Positions 21,797 to 34,844 are shown, counted from the stretch's first letter. The stretch is 64,000 bases of DNA from Mallotus nudiflorus (GCA_947683625.1 CANTUR010000534.1:585048-649047), one strand, 5' to 3'. Notes: generated from the sequence alone by a model not told the origin. Program-made: numbers and translations.

Positions 21797-23262
21797 TATA
21801 TATCAGAATAAATTTATAACTTATATTTCTAAGAATTCTAAAGGTGACTCGATTTAAGAATCCAAAATTCAGACAAACACAGAAATTTAGGATCGACCCA
21901 ACGTCACGTTTTATGAGAATTCTACCAAAAGTTCGATGGAATCTCCTCTGTAAAATGGACATCTCTCTAATAACAAGTAGAACTGATACTGTAAGGAAAA
22001 TACATTACTAATACTACAAAGCTCAACACCTCAGGCTGGGACCTCAAACTTCACAAATTCCCAACCGAGGTTTATAATTTACCAAAAATCAATATATTAT
22101 AATAAATATATTAAAAATCATTAAACCCCATAAATATCCATAAAATACCAACATATAATATATTTAAACATTAAATCACTAAATATAATTATTTTCACTA
22201 TAATTAAATAAAATTTCAAATAATAACATAATATTAATAAAAATAAAAATTTTCAATAATTCCACATAAAATAGTAAAAATTCACTTCTATATATTCAAA
22301 TAGTTTAAATATATATTAAAAGTAATTAAAATCCATTTAATTACCAAAATAGTAAATAATATATATTATTTGAATATAATTTTTGAAAATTAGTATTAAT
22401 TAGTTAAAAATAGTAAATAATTTATAAAAATCATTTTAATACCATATATAATTCTAAAATCATTTAAAACATATTATTTAACTATAATTTTCACAAAATT
22501 ACACAATTAACCTATATATACAAAATTCACATAATATAAAAATATTCTAAAAAATTATATAAATTCACTAAAAATTATTTTAATAATTCTAAAATTATTA
22601 ACTCAAATTAATAACACTAATTTAACTAAATTTTCATTAAAAAACTAATTAACTAACATAATTATAAAAAATTCAATATTTTAATATTAAAATAATAAAA
22701 AATTACCAATAATTCAAATTAATTCAAAAAAATAAAAAAATAAATTTTTGGGAAGATTAAGCTGTCATAAACAATATTTGTAAAGCAAGAATCCATGAAT
22801 CAATCAATATCAAGTTCAAAAAAAAAACCTTAAAACACAAACTAAAAATTGAAGATAACTCAGAATCAAAGGAGATTGAGCTCAAATGGAGCTCAAAATT
22901 GAACTCACCAGAGGTTGGAGGTTCAAGCAAGACCAGAACAATTAGCTGGGACAACCAGAATCAGAGTCGCCAACATGAAGCTCCACTTGTTTTCTACTGT
23001 TGTTTCAGACGATTCTGGCAGCCTTCCGATGTGCTACAAGCGATGGACGATAGCTGGGAAGGAAGAGAAGTTGACGATAGTGAGTGATGGTGGTGGTTTG
23101 ACGAAGCTAGTTGCACAGTGACCGTGCAAGAAGAAGAAGAAGAAAAAGAAAAAGAAAAGAAAGACGGAGAGAGAAATAGCTTGACATGATTTGACCTTTT
23201 TTGTTTTTTTTTTTTTAATTTATTTAGGAAAAGACTAAAAATGTCCCTCTATCCAAATTAAC

Positions 23263-23337
<75 letters not shown>

Positions 23338-23545
23338 TTTAAAAAACAGAAATGATAATAACATTAATGCATATAAACAATAAAACCCCTAAAATAAATT
23401 ATTTTACGTAAACAAAATTCTTAGAATAAAATAAATAAATAATATTCACAAATAATAATAGTATTATACAAGTAAAATTTAAAATTTTATTAACACTGCA
23501 TATCTCAAAATAATTTAATATTATTTAAAATACGTGGTCATTACA
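21797..23545 (-). repeat. 3' LTR of minus-strand Tekay element, truncated
   Basis: In element sense it starts at 23545 (TGTAATGACC) directly after the purine tract at 23546-23560 and runs down to 21797. The final about 1 kb (including the expected GGTCATGACA end) is missing. It matches 32840-34576 in sequence and order. A (AAT)n run occupies 23264-23337. Confidence 0.85.
23264..23337. repeat. (AAT)n microsatellite in LTR
   Basis: About 74 bp of uninterrupted AAT triplets. Confidence 0.95.
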
Positions 23546-23603
23546 ATCTTCCCTCCTTATAAGAATTCGTCCTCGAGTTCAAAGAAAAGAACAAAAACAA
23601 GAA

Positions 23604-24970
23604 TTATTGAGGAAAGAGATAAGGATAAGAAGCTTGTATCTCTGGTTCAGTCTCCCAAGTTTGGTCCTCCACGTTGTTGCTTTGCCACAACACCTTGACC
23701 ATCGGAATTTGCTTCGAACACAATTGACGAACTTGATAGTCTATATTCATAATAGGTTTATTCACTTCCACACTATCAGGCTGCAACATGTGCGAAGGGT
23801 TCGAAATATACTTCCTTAGCATCGAGACATGGAACACTGGATGCACTTGAGACAAACTTGGAGGCAAAGCCAACCGATATGCAACCATGCCCACTCTCTC
23901 CAGAATCTCGAACGATCCAATATATCTTGGTGTTAGTTTCCCCTTCTTGCCAAATCTCATCACACCCTTCATCGGAGATACCTTTAGGAACACATAGTCT
24001 CCAACCTGGAATTCCACATCTCTATATCTCGGATCCACATAGCTCTTTTGTCTACTAGCTGCGGTCTCTAATCTCCTTTTGATCACAGTAACCTTCTCAG
24101 TGGCATCCTGAACCATCTCAGGTCTAGTCAATGCTCTCTCCCTAATCTTATCCTGACTTAGAGGATCTACACTTTCTTACATATAAAGCCTCATATGGTG
24201 CCATCCTAATACTGCTATAGTAGTTGTTATTATATGCAAACTTCATAAGCGACAAATGATCATCCCAACTACCTCCCAAATCCAATACATACATTCTTAA
24301 CATATCTTCAATTTTCTGGATTTTCCTCTAAGATTGACCATTTGTCTGAGTGTGAAAAGTAGTACTAAAATCAAGCATGGTGCCCATCACTTCCTACAAC
24401 TTTTGCCAAAATCGAGAGGTGAACATTGAACCTCTATCAAATACAATGGACATAAGTACTCCATGAAGGAACACAATATGCTTAACATACATCTTCACTA
24501 ATTTAGCAACAGAATAATTGGCTTTCACAGGTAAGAAATGAGCAAACTTGGTCAACCTGTCCATAATCACCCAGATGAAATCGTATCCATCTTTAGAATG
24601 AGGTAACCTAACCACAAAATCCATAACAATTCTCTTCTATTTCCACTCAGGAATAGGAAGTGGCTGAAGCTTCACAAAAGGCTTCTAATGTTGAGCTTTC
24701 ACTTGTTGACAAATCAAGCACCTAGAAACAAAATTAGCTACATCCTTCCTCAGTCCATCCCACCAATACAAATCTTTGATACTGTGGTACATCTTAGTGA
24801 CACTTGGATGTACGCTGTCAACTATAAAATGTGCTTCCTCAAGGATTTCTTCTCTCAAATTATCCATATTAGGAATGCACAACCTACCACTGATCCACAA
24901 AACATCTTCCTCATCAAGTGTGAAATCAGTGAACTTCTATGCATGAATATTCTCTGCAAACTTTGTTAAA
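23604..24970 (-). pseudogene. Tekay integrase with chromodomain, broken
   Basis: Minus strand: zinc-binding N-terminus at about 24900-24685 (HFIVDSVHPS and CLICQQVKAQH, an HHCC-type finger). The core follows at 24624-24394 (MDFVVRLPHSKDGYDFIWVI, then FDRGSMFTSRFWQKL with the second catalytic Asp). Then come a degraded stretch and a long intact frame, 24131-23604, with EFQVGDYVFLKVSPMKGVMR, GKLTPRYIGSFEIL and a chromodomain ending TWETEPEIQASYPYLFPQ. The chromodomain is thought to steer integration to marked chromatin. Stops and frameshifts between these blocks make the protein non-functional. Confidence 0.85.
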
Positions 24971-25017
24971 ATAGGATCTCGGCCTTGAGCTACCTTAATC
25001 TTATCTCTCAACATAAA

Positions 25018-27060
25018 TCAAACTCTGAATTGAGCTAATAGTCCACCTAATCTACTTATCTTCATTATCAGACCTTGATCCACTAATTGGTGTAACTCTT
25101 GGATCAACGGTCTCCTCTTCACACTAATATGAGCAAGACTACCTGAGGACTTCTTACTCAAGGCATTTGCTACCACATTAGCTTTGCCTGGATGATAAAG
25201 AATCTCATAATCATAGTCCTTCAGGAGTTCTAACCATCTCCTATGCCTCAAATTTAGATCTCTCTGCTAAAAAAATGTACTTAAGGCTCTTATGATTTGT
25301 GAAAATTTCACAAGTCACCCCATACAGATAATGTGTCCAAATCTTAAGAGCAAATATCACTACAACCATCTTTAGGTCATAAGTAAGGTAATTCTGTTCA
25401 TGCTTCTTCAACTGCCTTGAAGCATAAGCTATCACCCTACCAATATGCATCAATACACAACCTAGGCTGACTCTAAAGGCATTATAATACACAGTGAATT
25501 TATCTACTCCATTAGGCAAAGCTAAAATTGGAGTTGTGGTTAACTTCTCCTTCAACAACTGGAAACTATTCTCACAAGCATCTGACCACTTAAACTTCAT
25601 ATTCTTTAGAGTTAAGCGAGTCATAAGAACTACAATTTTGGAAAAATCTTGCATAAATCTCCTATAATACCCAACTAAACCCAAAAAACTTTGAATCTCT
25701 ATGACTGTCGTCAATATAGGCCACTCAGATACTACCTCAATCTTTTGTGGATCAATCTGAAATCCATCTTTAGACACCACGTGTTTAAGGAATGCAACAC
25801 TCTCCAACCAAAAATCACACTTTGAGAATTTAGCATAAAGATGATGTTCTCTTAATGTCTACAGTACAGTCCTTAAACAATATACGTGCTCCTCCATACT
25901 CTTTGAATATAATAGTATATCATCAATGAAGACTACTACAAATTGATCTATAAATGGTTTGAATACCCTGTTCATTAGATCCATAAAAGTAGCTAGTGCA
26001 TTATTCAACCCAAATGACATCGCCAGAAACTCATAGTGGCCATATGGAGTGTGGAATGCCATTTTAGGAACATCAGCTTCACTGATCGACAACTGATGAT
26101 AACCCCACCTCAAGTCAATCTTAGAAAAGAACTGTGCACTCTAAAGCTGATAAAACAAATGATCTATCCTTGGGAGAGGATACTTGTTCTTCATAGTCAC
26201 CTTATTCTTCATAGTCACCTTATTCAGCTCTTTGTAATCTATGCACAGTCTCAGAGTACCATCCATCTTCCTCATAAATAGGACTAGTGCACCCCAAGGA
26301 GAAACACTAAGTCTTATAAAACCCTTATCTAGCAATTCTCACAACTGCTCCTTTAACTCTTTTAACTCTGCAGGAGCCATTCTGTAGGGGCGCATCGAAA
26401 TGGGAGTAGTGCTTGGAACCACATCTATACAGAACTTAATCTCTTTATGAGGTGGTAAACCTGGTAACTCTTAAGGAAAAACATCAAGAAACTCACATGC
26501 AACAGGAACATCTGTGAGTGATAACTTCTCTATAAAAGTATCATTGACTAATGCCAAATATCCCTAACAACCCTTCATCAACATCTTCCTAGCCGTGATA
26601 GCAAAGATGAGATTTTGAGGTGCAGAGCTCTTATCACCCATAAACTTAACCTCTTCTTCATCTGGAATTATGAAAATCACTTCTTTACTTTAACAATACA
26701 CAATGGCATAGTGCTGAGACAACCAATCCATACCTAGAATCACATCAAACTCCATCATATCTAACAATACTAATTATGTTGACAGTTGTCTACCTCTGAC
26801 AAACACAGGACAACTAGAAGGAACAACGTCGGTATCCAATGAATCGCTTAGAGGAGTGGCGATAGACAAATGAAAAGCCATCCTTGAAGCTTGCCAACAT
26901 GACTTTGAAGCAAAAAAAAAAGGGATACAAAGGAATGTGTGGCACTCAGATTAAACAAAACCCAAACATCCAAGTAATAGACAGGAATAATACCTACAAT
27001 AAAGGCATTAAATGCCTGAGCATCCTGCTGAATAAGGAGGAAAACCCTAGCTTAACCTCA
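25018..27060 (-). pseudogene. Tekay protease, reverse transcriptase and RNase H, broken
   Basis: Minus strand: the protease near 27000 reads NLSATHSFVS, where DPGATHSF is usual, so the catalytic Asp is lost. RT spans about 26460-25860, with GTLRLCIDYKELNK, a 6-residue in-frame duplication (KVTMKN twice, 26187-26222), FGLNNALATFM and an intact VFIDDILLYS active site. RNase H spans about 25810-25018. Its first catalytic Asp is replaced (VYYNAFRVSLG for the usual YCDAS), while YASRQLKKHE and TNHKSLKYI remain. Stops interrupt the frame at several places. Confidence 0.85.
26187..26222 (-). repeat. 18-bp tandem duplication inside RT
   Basis: TTCTTCATAGTCACCTTA occurs twice back to back (26187-26204 and 26205-26222). 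It adds six residues to RT without changing frame. Confidence 0.95.
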
Positions 27061-27239
27061 ACCTCCCTGTTGAATGGTGAAAGCTTGGCCAAAACCTTTG
27101 GCACCTCCTCTGGTACCTTTGCCATGTCCCTATTGAGCAACAATCTGAGTCAAACTCGGGTGTTGAGCTGGAGGTAACTGAAAAAGAACTAGTGCTACAC
27201 TGGTAATCGATTGCTGTGAAAATTGTTATGACTGAAAAC

Positions 27240-28369
27240 TAGAATATGGACATGATTTGGTGAAATGTCCCATCTTCCACATCTGAAGCATGTCAACGGT
27301 GCCATATAACAGGGTCCCTGATGGACTTTACCATAAGTCTGATAGGTGCTAGCTGCTGATCTTGTGCTGCCGTATCCTGAACTCTGACCACTACTGCTGC
27401 TAGAAGCACTTGACCTAAATCTGATAGGTCTACGAGGTCCAGCATGACCATGTCTACTACTCCTATGTACTCTCTGTTGTTGCCTTTGGCTTTGCTATAT
27501 TGAGCCTCTCTGTTGACTACTGTAATTAATCTAGAAAGTCAAATATGGAGTAGTCTGAAATCCTCTTGATTGAATACCCAACTGATAGTAATTAGGCATA
27601 GCTCCTTTCCTGACTAATCTTAACTCTATCTCCTTGGCCAACTCTATCACCGACTCTAGAGTAAGACTCGCAGTAGGCATCCCAGCAAATGTAAAACCCA
27701 AACTAGTGATGTATATAGTAACAGTAAAATACTGATCTCATATAAGATCCTCTGCATATCTGCATATCTGCTAAGTCTGAGAAACTCTCTGGTGTAGTCC
27801 GTGATAGATCTATCTCCTCTAGTGATACTTATCAACCGAAGTCTGTAACTCATCTGGAGTGGCTCTATGTAGAATCTCCTCATAAACCTGTCTCTAAACT
27901 AAGCCCAGGTCATTGTTATCATATGCGGCTGAATCACCTGAATGAACCAACCTAAAGTTGATCTCTCAACAGATAACTCAACGATTATAATCTGCTGGTA
28001 ATCGGCGTGAGCAGTTTGAGTCCTTGTCTCAATTGCATGCAGAAAGTCTAACGGATCCGATGTCCTATTAAAAGCTATCCTGTCGACCTTGGCATAGAAC
28101 AATGCTGCCGTAGGGTCAGACATACCATGTTAATAGGCAGGCTGTATCAGTGGTGCGACTGGAGGTATTGTAGCTTCCTCATATTTTGGCTCTACAAGTT
28201 CCTCATTTTGTAGCTCTTATTGTCGACGATGACCTGCTGTTCCTCGAGGTCTACCTCTACCTCTACCTCTATGTCTAGCTGGCGATTTAGAAGGTAAAAT
28301 CTCATCCTAAAAGGACTCATCATCCTCGGCCTTAATGACCAGTCGAGTGATACGCGCTCGCCTCCTCAT
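27240..28369 (-). pseudogene. Tekay gag with zinc knuckle, broken
   Basis: Minus strand: the start at 28369 gives a basic MRRRARITRLV stretch. A capsid domain follows (28123-27656): ALFYAKVDRIAF, DPLDFLHAIETRT, FRDRFMRRFYIEPLQMSYRL, SITDYTREFLRLSRYA. The zinc knuckle near 27285 begins CFRCG and then loses frame by one base; the shifted frame would supply the GHF...C half. Gln/Ser/Arg-rich sequence lies between capsid and knuckle. The gene is followed by protease and RT, as in a normal gypsy order. Confidence 0.8.
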
Positions 28370-29011
28370 TCTGAAAAGACCAAAGTAAAGGAATTAAGAC
28401 AAAATAGACAATCTAAGGATTACACGAAATACTATATTAATGAAAACTTATCGAAGACATACTCAAACCTAATTAAACTATAGTAGTTTCAAAGAAAACA
28501 CAACTCTAAAAACATAGATCCACAACACTAATAACATAGGGCTTTGATACCAACTTTGTCATGACCGAAACTGGGGAGTCATGACTAATGCTAGGGAACA
28601 AGAATTTTTTCGAATTTGGAACTCGTAGCAAGCCTTAAAAATAAAAAGCATGTAATAAAGAAATAAAAATATACTACAATTAAAATTTAAGTCTATTTAA
28701 AAATAAATACTTAACTTTCATATCATAAAATAAAAATATTTTAATACAATATTTAGAGAAAGGTCTCATACTAAAACAACATTCTATAGATACAAAGCAC
28801 TACTACTATAGTTTTCTAGAATACAATAAAAGTTTAGATAAATGATTTATATAATCTAGCCGGGGCTGAAGAAGTTTGACGTAGAGGTATACTACTGAGG
28901 TCTAATGACGAGGAATCTCCTAAAAAAAATATTGAGGGGAGTCAGACCTCACTTAGTGAATTATTATAATATATATACATGCAATCTAAAACATATCTAG
29001 TTAAGCATTAG

Positions 29012-29055
<44 letters not shown>
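29012..29055. repeat. (TA)n(CA)n microsatellite
   Basis: A TA run of about 21 bp passes directly into a CA run of about 24 bp. Confidence 0.95.
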
Positions 29056-29314
29056 TTTCACACAGATGCTAAAATCCACTTTTATATTTATAAATGCAGA
29101 AAACATCTATTTAGGTGAAGGATCAAATAGAACTCTAAATATTCATAGCCTCAAATAAACATCTTACTAGCCATGTAGGCTTACTTAATTTCAAATAAAT
29201 TCTCTTATTCCATTTTAGACAGTAGACTGGCCCCAAGACACTAAGTCAATCGAGCTCCAACAGTCTTATTGTCAATGTGATTGGCCCTGAGACAATAAGT
29301 CAACCGAGCTTCAG

Positions 29315-32300
29315 TGTCACGACCCAAAACAGGGGCCATGATCAGTGCTAGGGAACGGGAATTCTTTCGAATACAGAACCCGTAGCAAGCCTTAAAATAA
29401 ATAAAAACATGCAATAATAATAATAATATAATTAAAATAATCTGCAGCGGAAATAAATCATAAATAAAACAAAATAATAATTTGCCAATGATATTAAATC
29501 GAACATCCTTATTTCATAAATTAATAATCTTTTAATACAAATCCAGTTCAAATATTTTAAATCTTTTAATATAACTAATGTAGTGTATAGATTATAAAAA
29601 TAAAACTCAGGTAAGCAGATTACATAATGAAGCCGGGGCGGAAGAAATCCAGCATATGGGTCTGCTACTGAGGTTTGAAGACGATGACTCTCCTGAAAAA
29701 TAGTCAACGGAGGGGAGTCAGACCTCACTGAGTGAATTGCTATAATATATATACATGCATAACTAAGTGGCAATGCACACAGTCAAATATATACAATATA
29801 TATATATACAAGCAAATACACACAGATGCAACAAAATCCTTTTATATATATTTTACTGAAAATCATTGTTTATGAAGGATCAAATAGAACCCTAGAAAAT
29901 CGCAACCTCAAAACAGTGTTAGACAACACTCTAGCCATAAAGGCTCACTTATTCCAAATATATTCACTTATTCCATTTGGATAGTAGACTGCACCTGAGA
30001 TACTAAGTCAACCGAGCTCCAACAGTTTGACTGTCAGTGTGATTGGCCCCGAGACACTTGGTCAACCGAGCTCCAGCAATCACACTCCCAAATCATATCT
30101 CACACATCAATTAATCAAATCCAATCAATAACCATAAACAGGTTAGTGATATAGCCTAAATGCTATAAGTGTACCGGTACGTACTCGGTCCTATGCTGCC
30201 CACTAGGTAGCACATTCTATTGATATCCTTCATTTCAAATAGAAAACATACATTCATAAAAATAAATGATGCATGTAATTGAATAAAATCTCAACATAAA
30301 CCATATATATACTAGAAATATACTAAAAGTAAACCAGGTATATTTCGAGTATATATACTTCAAATAAATCTAATATAATTGCAAATAAACTAGAAATATA
30401 TTTAAAAACATTTTAAATATAAATGTTTAATAAAGCATGCATATAATTTAAAATATATCAAAAATAAACCAAAAATAAACTTAAGTACTAATTAATTCAT
30501 TTATGCATATTTAATCAAAATAAAACATATATTTCTAAAATCATGCGTCCTAGAGCATATATATATAAAATAACAACTCACTATTTATTGCGCTCCTCGA
30601 GATGGATCCGACGGGCCTGGTCCACTAAGCCTTAGTCTCGGTGTAACTAAACAAACAAATGACCATAGAATATCAGTATAAATCTATCAGAATTCCAAAG
30701 ACTCAATCTAGAATACTAGACATATAATTAAAATTAAAATTCGACCAGGCATCACGTTTTATGAGAATTCTACCAAAAATTCGATAGAACCTCCCTTGTA
30801 AAATGGACATCTCTCTATTCAAAGAGTAGAGCCGGTCCTACAAAGAAATACACTTCAAGAATACACATAATTCACAACCAAAACTCCTTGGTCGGACTCC
30901 AAACTATAATTTACCGACCGAGGTTCACAATTCACAGAATATTTACAAAAATATCAAAATACTCTTATATAATAAAAATACATTTTATAAATCAAAATTA
31001 TGTAATTAACCCTAAAACACATTAAAAATCGATGAAAATTTATTTTATTAGAAAAATCGTATATTATATATACAATTGAAAATAATTTACGAAAAATAGT
31101 TTTAATTAGTTAAAAATACTAAATAATTTTTAGAAATCATTTTTATACCCTAAATAACTATTAAAACCAATTTAATTACATTTTTAGCCAATTTAGTGTG
31201 AAATTACCAAAATACCCCTATATATATATACACACACTAAAATAAATCCCAAAATTCACCAAAAATAATATAATTACTCAAAATTAATTTTCTCAACATA
31301 TGATTCAATAATATCAATAAACATACTCAATTAACCAATTAATTTCAATTAAACACATAATTAACCCTATTTTTCAAAATTACATAAACTTAATAAATTC
31401 CAAATAAATATATAAAAATTCAAATAAATTTCTATAATTCATTTCAACACCTATAATCACCATAAAACACAATTTCATAATTTAATTAATTAATTTTTGA
31501 AAATTAGAAAATATTAATAAAATAATAAAAAATTCACAAAAATCAAAATAAATTCCAAAAAATTCTAAAAAAATTTCAACATGTATATTAAGCTTCCAGG
31601 AACAAATTTTGTGAAGGAATTTTTCATGAATCAATCAAATTGGAGCTAAAAAAATTCAAAAACCCTAATAGGCTGAAATGAAGAAATTGAAACCTAAGCA
31701 ATTCTAGACCAAATCAAGTGAAACAAAGCTTGGAATCAAACTCATCGGAGCTCAAGCAAAAGATAGAGACTGGTGGCATTGAAGTTGGTGGCCGAAAATG
31801 GCTTGATCGGAGTTGACTTCAAATTTTGGCCTCCTTGAAAAATCGGGCCAAAACACATAGGAAAAAGGTGATTCAGGCGTCAAGAATGGCTGACAAGGGA
31901 GGAGGAAGGCTGAGGGGTATAGTAACAATAGGAAAACCAACTGGAAATGGCCAGTAATGGAAGAAAATGTGTTGGGAGGAAGAAGAAGAAGGGAGGGGCA
32001 AAATCGTAAATAAAGCAAACTTTTGATTTTTGTTATAAAATAATGTATATATGTCCACCTTATATTATAGTAATACATATATTCCCACACACAAATAATA
32101 CTCACCACACAAATATTTTATTATATTTAATAATTTATACACTTAAAATTAATTAATTAATACAAAAATTAAATAATAAAATTAAGGAAATTAATTAAGC
32201 TCTAATTAATTTAAATAAATACACATATATACAATTTATTTTAGCACTTTAAAATTATATATGAGTTGATACAAATTCGTAAAACTAGTCAAAATAAATA

Positions 32301-32506
32301 GTATTAAATTATTTACGTATCAATTTCCCCGAAAATATAATTCCGGGGAAAATTTTACGTAAGGTATTTAAAATAATAATTTAAAATAATTAAAATTAGC
32401 TTTAAACAAATAACAAACTCATAAAATATTATAAATACATACAAAAATTATTAACACTGCATATTCCGATGCAGTATAAAAATATTTAAAAACTCGGGAT
32501 ATTACA
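29315..32506 (-). mobile_element. Solo Tekay LTR, 3192 bp, nested
   Basis: It begins TGTCACGACC and ends GGGATATTACA, with the 5-bp sequence TTCAG on both sides (29310-29314 and 32507-32511). Removing the segment and one TTCAG restores GAGCTTCAGCAACC, which matches GAGCTCCAGCAATC in the solo LTR itself near 30068. No internal coding region is present, so it is the product of LTR-LTR recombination. It keeps CpG sites that are lost in the host LTR (TGTCACGACC against TGTCATGACC), suggesting it is younger. Confidence 0.9.
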
Positions 32507-34193
32507 TTCAGCAACCACACTAATTACTTATATCAAATCTCAAAGAATCAATCAAATGCTCCTTAAATAATTCTCACAATACAGACCCTAATGTCTAACA
32601 TATACATACTAAAAATAAATTACGCATATTTGTCACATATATACCAAATATACTAAAAATATACCAAAAATATACTTATTCATTTAATAAAATAATTCAT
32701 GTTAAAACATGAAAACTCATAATCATGCATCTACATGCAATTTATATATAAAATAATAACTCACAAGTTTGCGCTCCTCAAGACTGGCTCGATAGGCCCA
32801 GTCTAATAAGCCTCGGTCTTGGCGCGACTAGAAAATAAATAATAATAATAATCAGAATAAATTTCTAACTTATACTTCTAAGAATTCTAAAGGAGACTCG
32901 ATCTAAGAATCCAAAACTCAGACAAACACAAAAATTCATGATTGACCCGACATCATGTTTTACGAGAATTCTATCAAAAATTCGGTAGAACCTCCTCTGT
33001 AAAATGGACATCTCTCTATTGACAAGTAGAGCCAATCCTACAAGGAAAACACACTTCTAATAGCACAAATCTCAACACCTCGGGTTGAGACCTCGAACTA
33101 TACAAATTCCTAAACGAGGTTCACAATTCACCAAAAATCAATATATTATAATAAAAATATTAAAAATCATTAAACCCCATAAATATCCATAAAACACCAA
33201 CATATAATATATTTAAACATTAAATCACTAAATATAATTATTTTCACAATAATTAAATAAAATCTCAAATAATAACATAATATTAATAAAAATCAAAATT
33301 TTCAATAATTCCACATAAAATAGTAAAAATTCACTTATATATATTCAAGTAGCTTAAATATATATTAAAAGTAATTAAAAATCCGTTTAATTACCAAAAT
33401 AGTAAATAATAAATATTATTTGAATATAATTTTTGAAAATTAGTTTTAATTAGTTAAAAATAGCAAATAATTTATAAAAATCAATTTAATACCCAATATA
33501 ATTCAAAAATCATTTAAAAGATATTATTTAACTATAATTTCCATAAAATTACACAGTTAACCTATATATTCAAAATTCACATAATATAAAAATATTCTCA
33601 AAAAGTATATAAATTCACTAAAAATTATTTTAATAATTCTAAAATTATTAACTCAAATTAATAACACTAATTTAACTAAATTTTCATTAAAATTAATTAA
33701 TTAACATAATTATAAAAAATTCAATATTTTAATATTAAAATAATAAAAATTACCCATAATTCAAATTAATTCAATAAAATAAAAAAATTATTTTTAGGAA
33801 GATTAAGTTGCCATAAACAACATTTATAAAGCAAGAATCCATGAATCAATCAGTATCAAGTTAAAAAAAATAAATAAAAACCCTAAAACACATAAACTAA
33901 AAATTGAAGATAACTCAAAATCAAAGGAGATTAAGCTCAAACGGAGCTTAGAATTAAACTTACCAAAAATTATAGGTTCGAACAAGACTGGAGCGACGAG
34001 CTGGGATGGTCAGAATCAAAGTCGTTGGCATGAAGCTCCACTTGTTGTTTGCTATTGTTTTAGGGAGTTCCAGCGGCCTTCCAATGTGCTACAGGAGGCG
34101 GAAGGCAGTTGGGAAGGAAGAGAAGTCGACTGTGGTGAGTGATGGTGGTGGTTGGTGGTCTGGTGGAGCTAGTTGCATAATGACAGTGCGGGG

Positions 34194-34237
34194 AAGAAGA
34201 AGAAGAAGAAGAAGAAGAAGAAGAAGAAGAAGAAGAA

Positions 34238-34268
<31 letters not shown>

Positions 34269-34279
34269 AAGAAGAAGAA

Positions 34280-34361
<82 letters not shown>
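34194..34361. repeat. Compound microsatellite (GAA)n(AAT)n, about 168 bp
   Basis: About 88 bp of AAG/GAA triplets with one interruption is followed by about 80 bp of AAT triplets. It lies at the LTR position where other copies carry shorter versions. Apparent Arg-, Lys-, Asn- and Ile-rich frames here come only from the repeat. Confidence 0.95.
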
Positions 34362-34364
<3 letters not shown>

Positions 34365-34576
34365 ATTTAAATATTAGAAATGATAATAACTTTAATGCAT
34401 ATAAATAATAAAACCCCTAAATTAAATTATTTTATGTAAAAAAAATTCTTAGAATAAAATAAATAAAAAATATTAAATAATAATAATAATAATAATATAT
34501 AAATAAAATTTAAAAGTTTGTTAATATTGCATATCTCAAAATAATTTAATATTATTTAAAATACAAAGTCATTACA

Positions 34577-34648
34577 CTACAGGTTATAGATTTGAAAAAA
34601 TTCTTGTTCCCTAGCATCGGTCATGACTCCCCAATTTGGGTCATGAAA
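34577..34648 (+). repeat. 3' end of a Tekay 5' LTR
   Basis: The reverse complement of this 72-bp piece matches the first bases of the minus LTRs (TGTCATGACC...GAGTCATGAC...GCTAGGGAACAAGAA). It is followed after AAG by TTAGTATAATAGC, a decayed primer site. It is the last remnant of the 5' LTR of the plus-strand element and is abutted at 34576/34577 by the end of the minus element. Confidence 0.8.
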
Positions 34649-34844
34649 AAGTTAGTATAATAGCATAGGTTTTAGTGTTGTGGACCTAGGTTGATAGAGT
34701 TGTATTTTCTTTGAAACTATTGCAGTAAATTAGGTTCAATTATGTCTTCAATAAGTTTTCCTTAAGTTAGTTTTCTATATAATCATTAGGATGTCTGTTC
34801 ATTGTCTATTTATCGTTTGAACCTTTTTAGTTTTGTCATTTCAG

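Larger units (their letters stand above)
21797..34576 (-). mobile_element. Tekay-type chromovirus (Ty3/gypsy), minus strand
   Basis: The order read leftward is: 5' LTR (34576-28557, with a nested solo LTR), primer site TTGGTATCAAAGCC next to it, gag, protease, RT, RNase H, integrase, chromodomain, purine tract, truncated 3' LTR. A chromodomain at the end of integrase (VKVLWQSNNVEDQTWETE) and very long LTRs fit the Tekay/Del clade. All frames carry many stops. It appears to have inserted into the 5' LTR of the plus-strand relative whose remnant starts at 34577. Confidence 0.85.
28557..34576 (-). repeat. 5' LTR of minus-strand Tekay element (2.8 kb plus insert)
   Basis: In plus-strand text it starts TGTCATGACC and ends GGGTCATTACA-like (AAAGTCATTACA). 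Without the nested solo LTR and its duplicated 5 bp it is about 2823 bp. The adjacent text at 28542-28553 is the reverse complement of the primer site. It holds a (TA)n(CA)n run at 29012-29055 and a (GAA)n(AAT)n run at 34194-34361. Confidence 0.85.

Noticed and set aside
31752..32108. 118-residue minus-strand open frame with hydrophobic stretches
   Set aside because: Lies in the leader block of the solo LTR; composition explains it and other LTR copies do not keep it.
34173..34377. Open frames of poly-Arg, poly-Lys, poly-Asn and poly-Ile
   Set aside because: They come entirely from the (GAA)n(AAT)n microsatellite in an LTR and have no homology or gene context.
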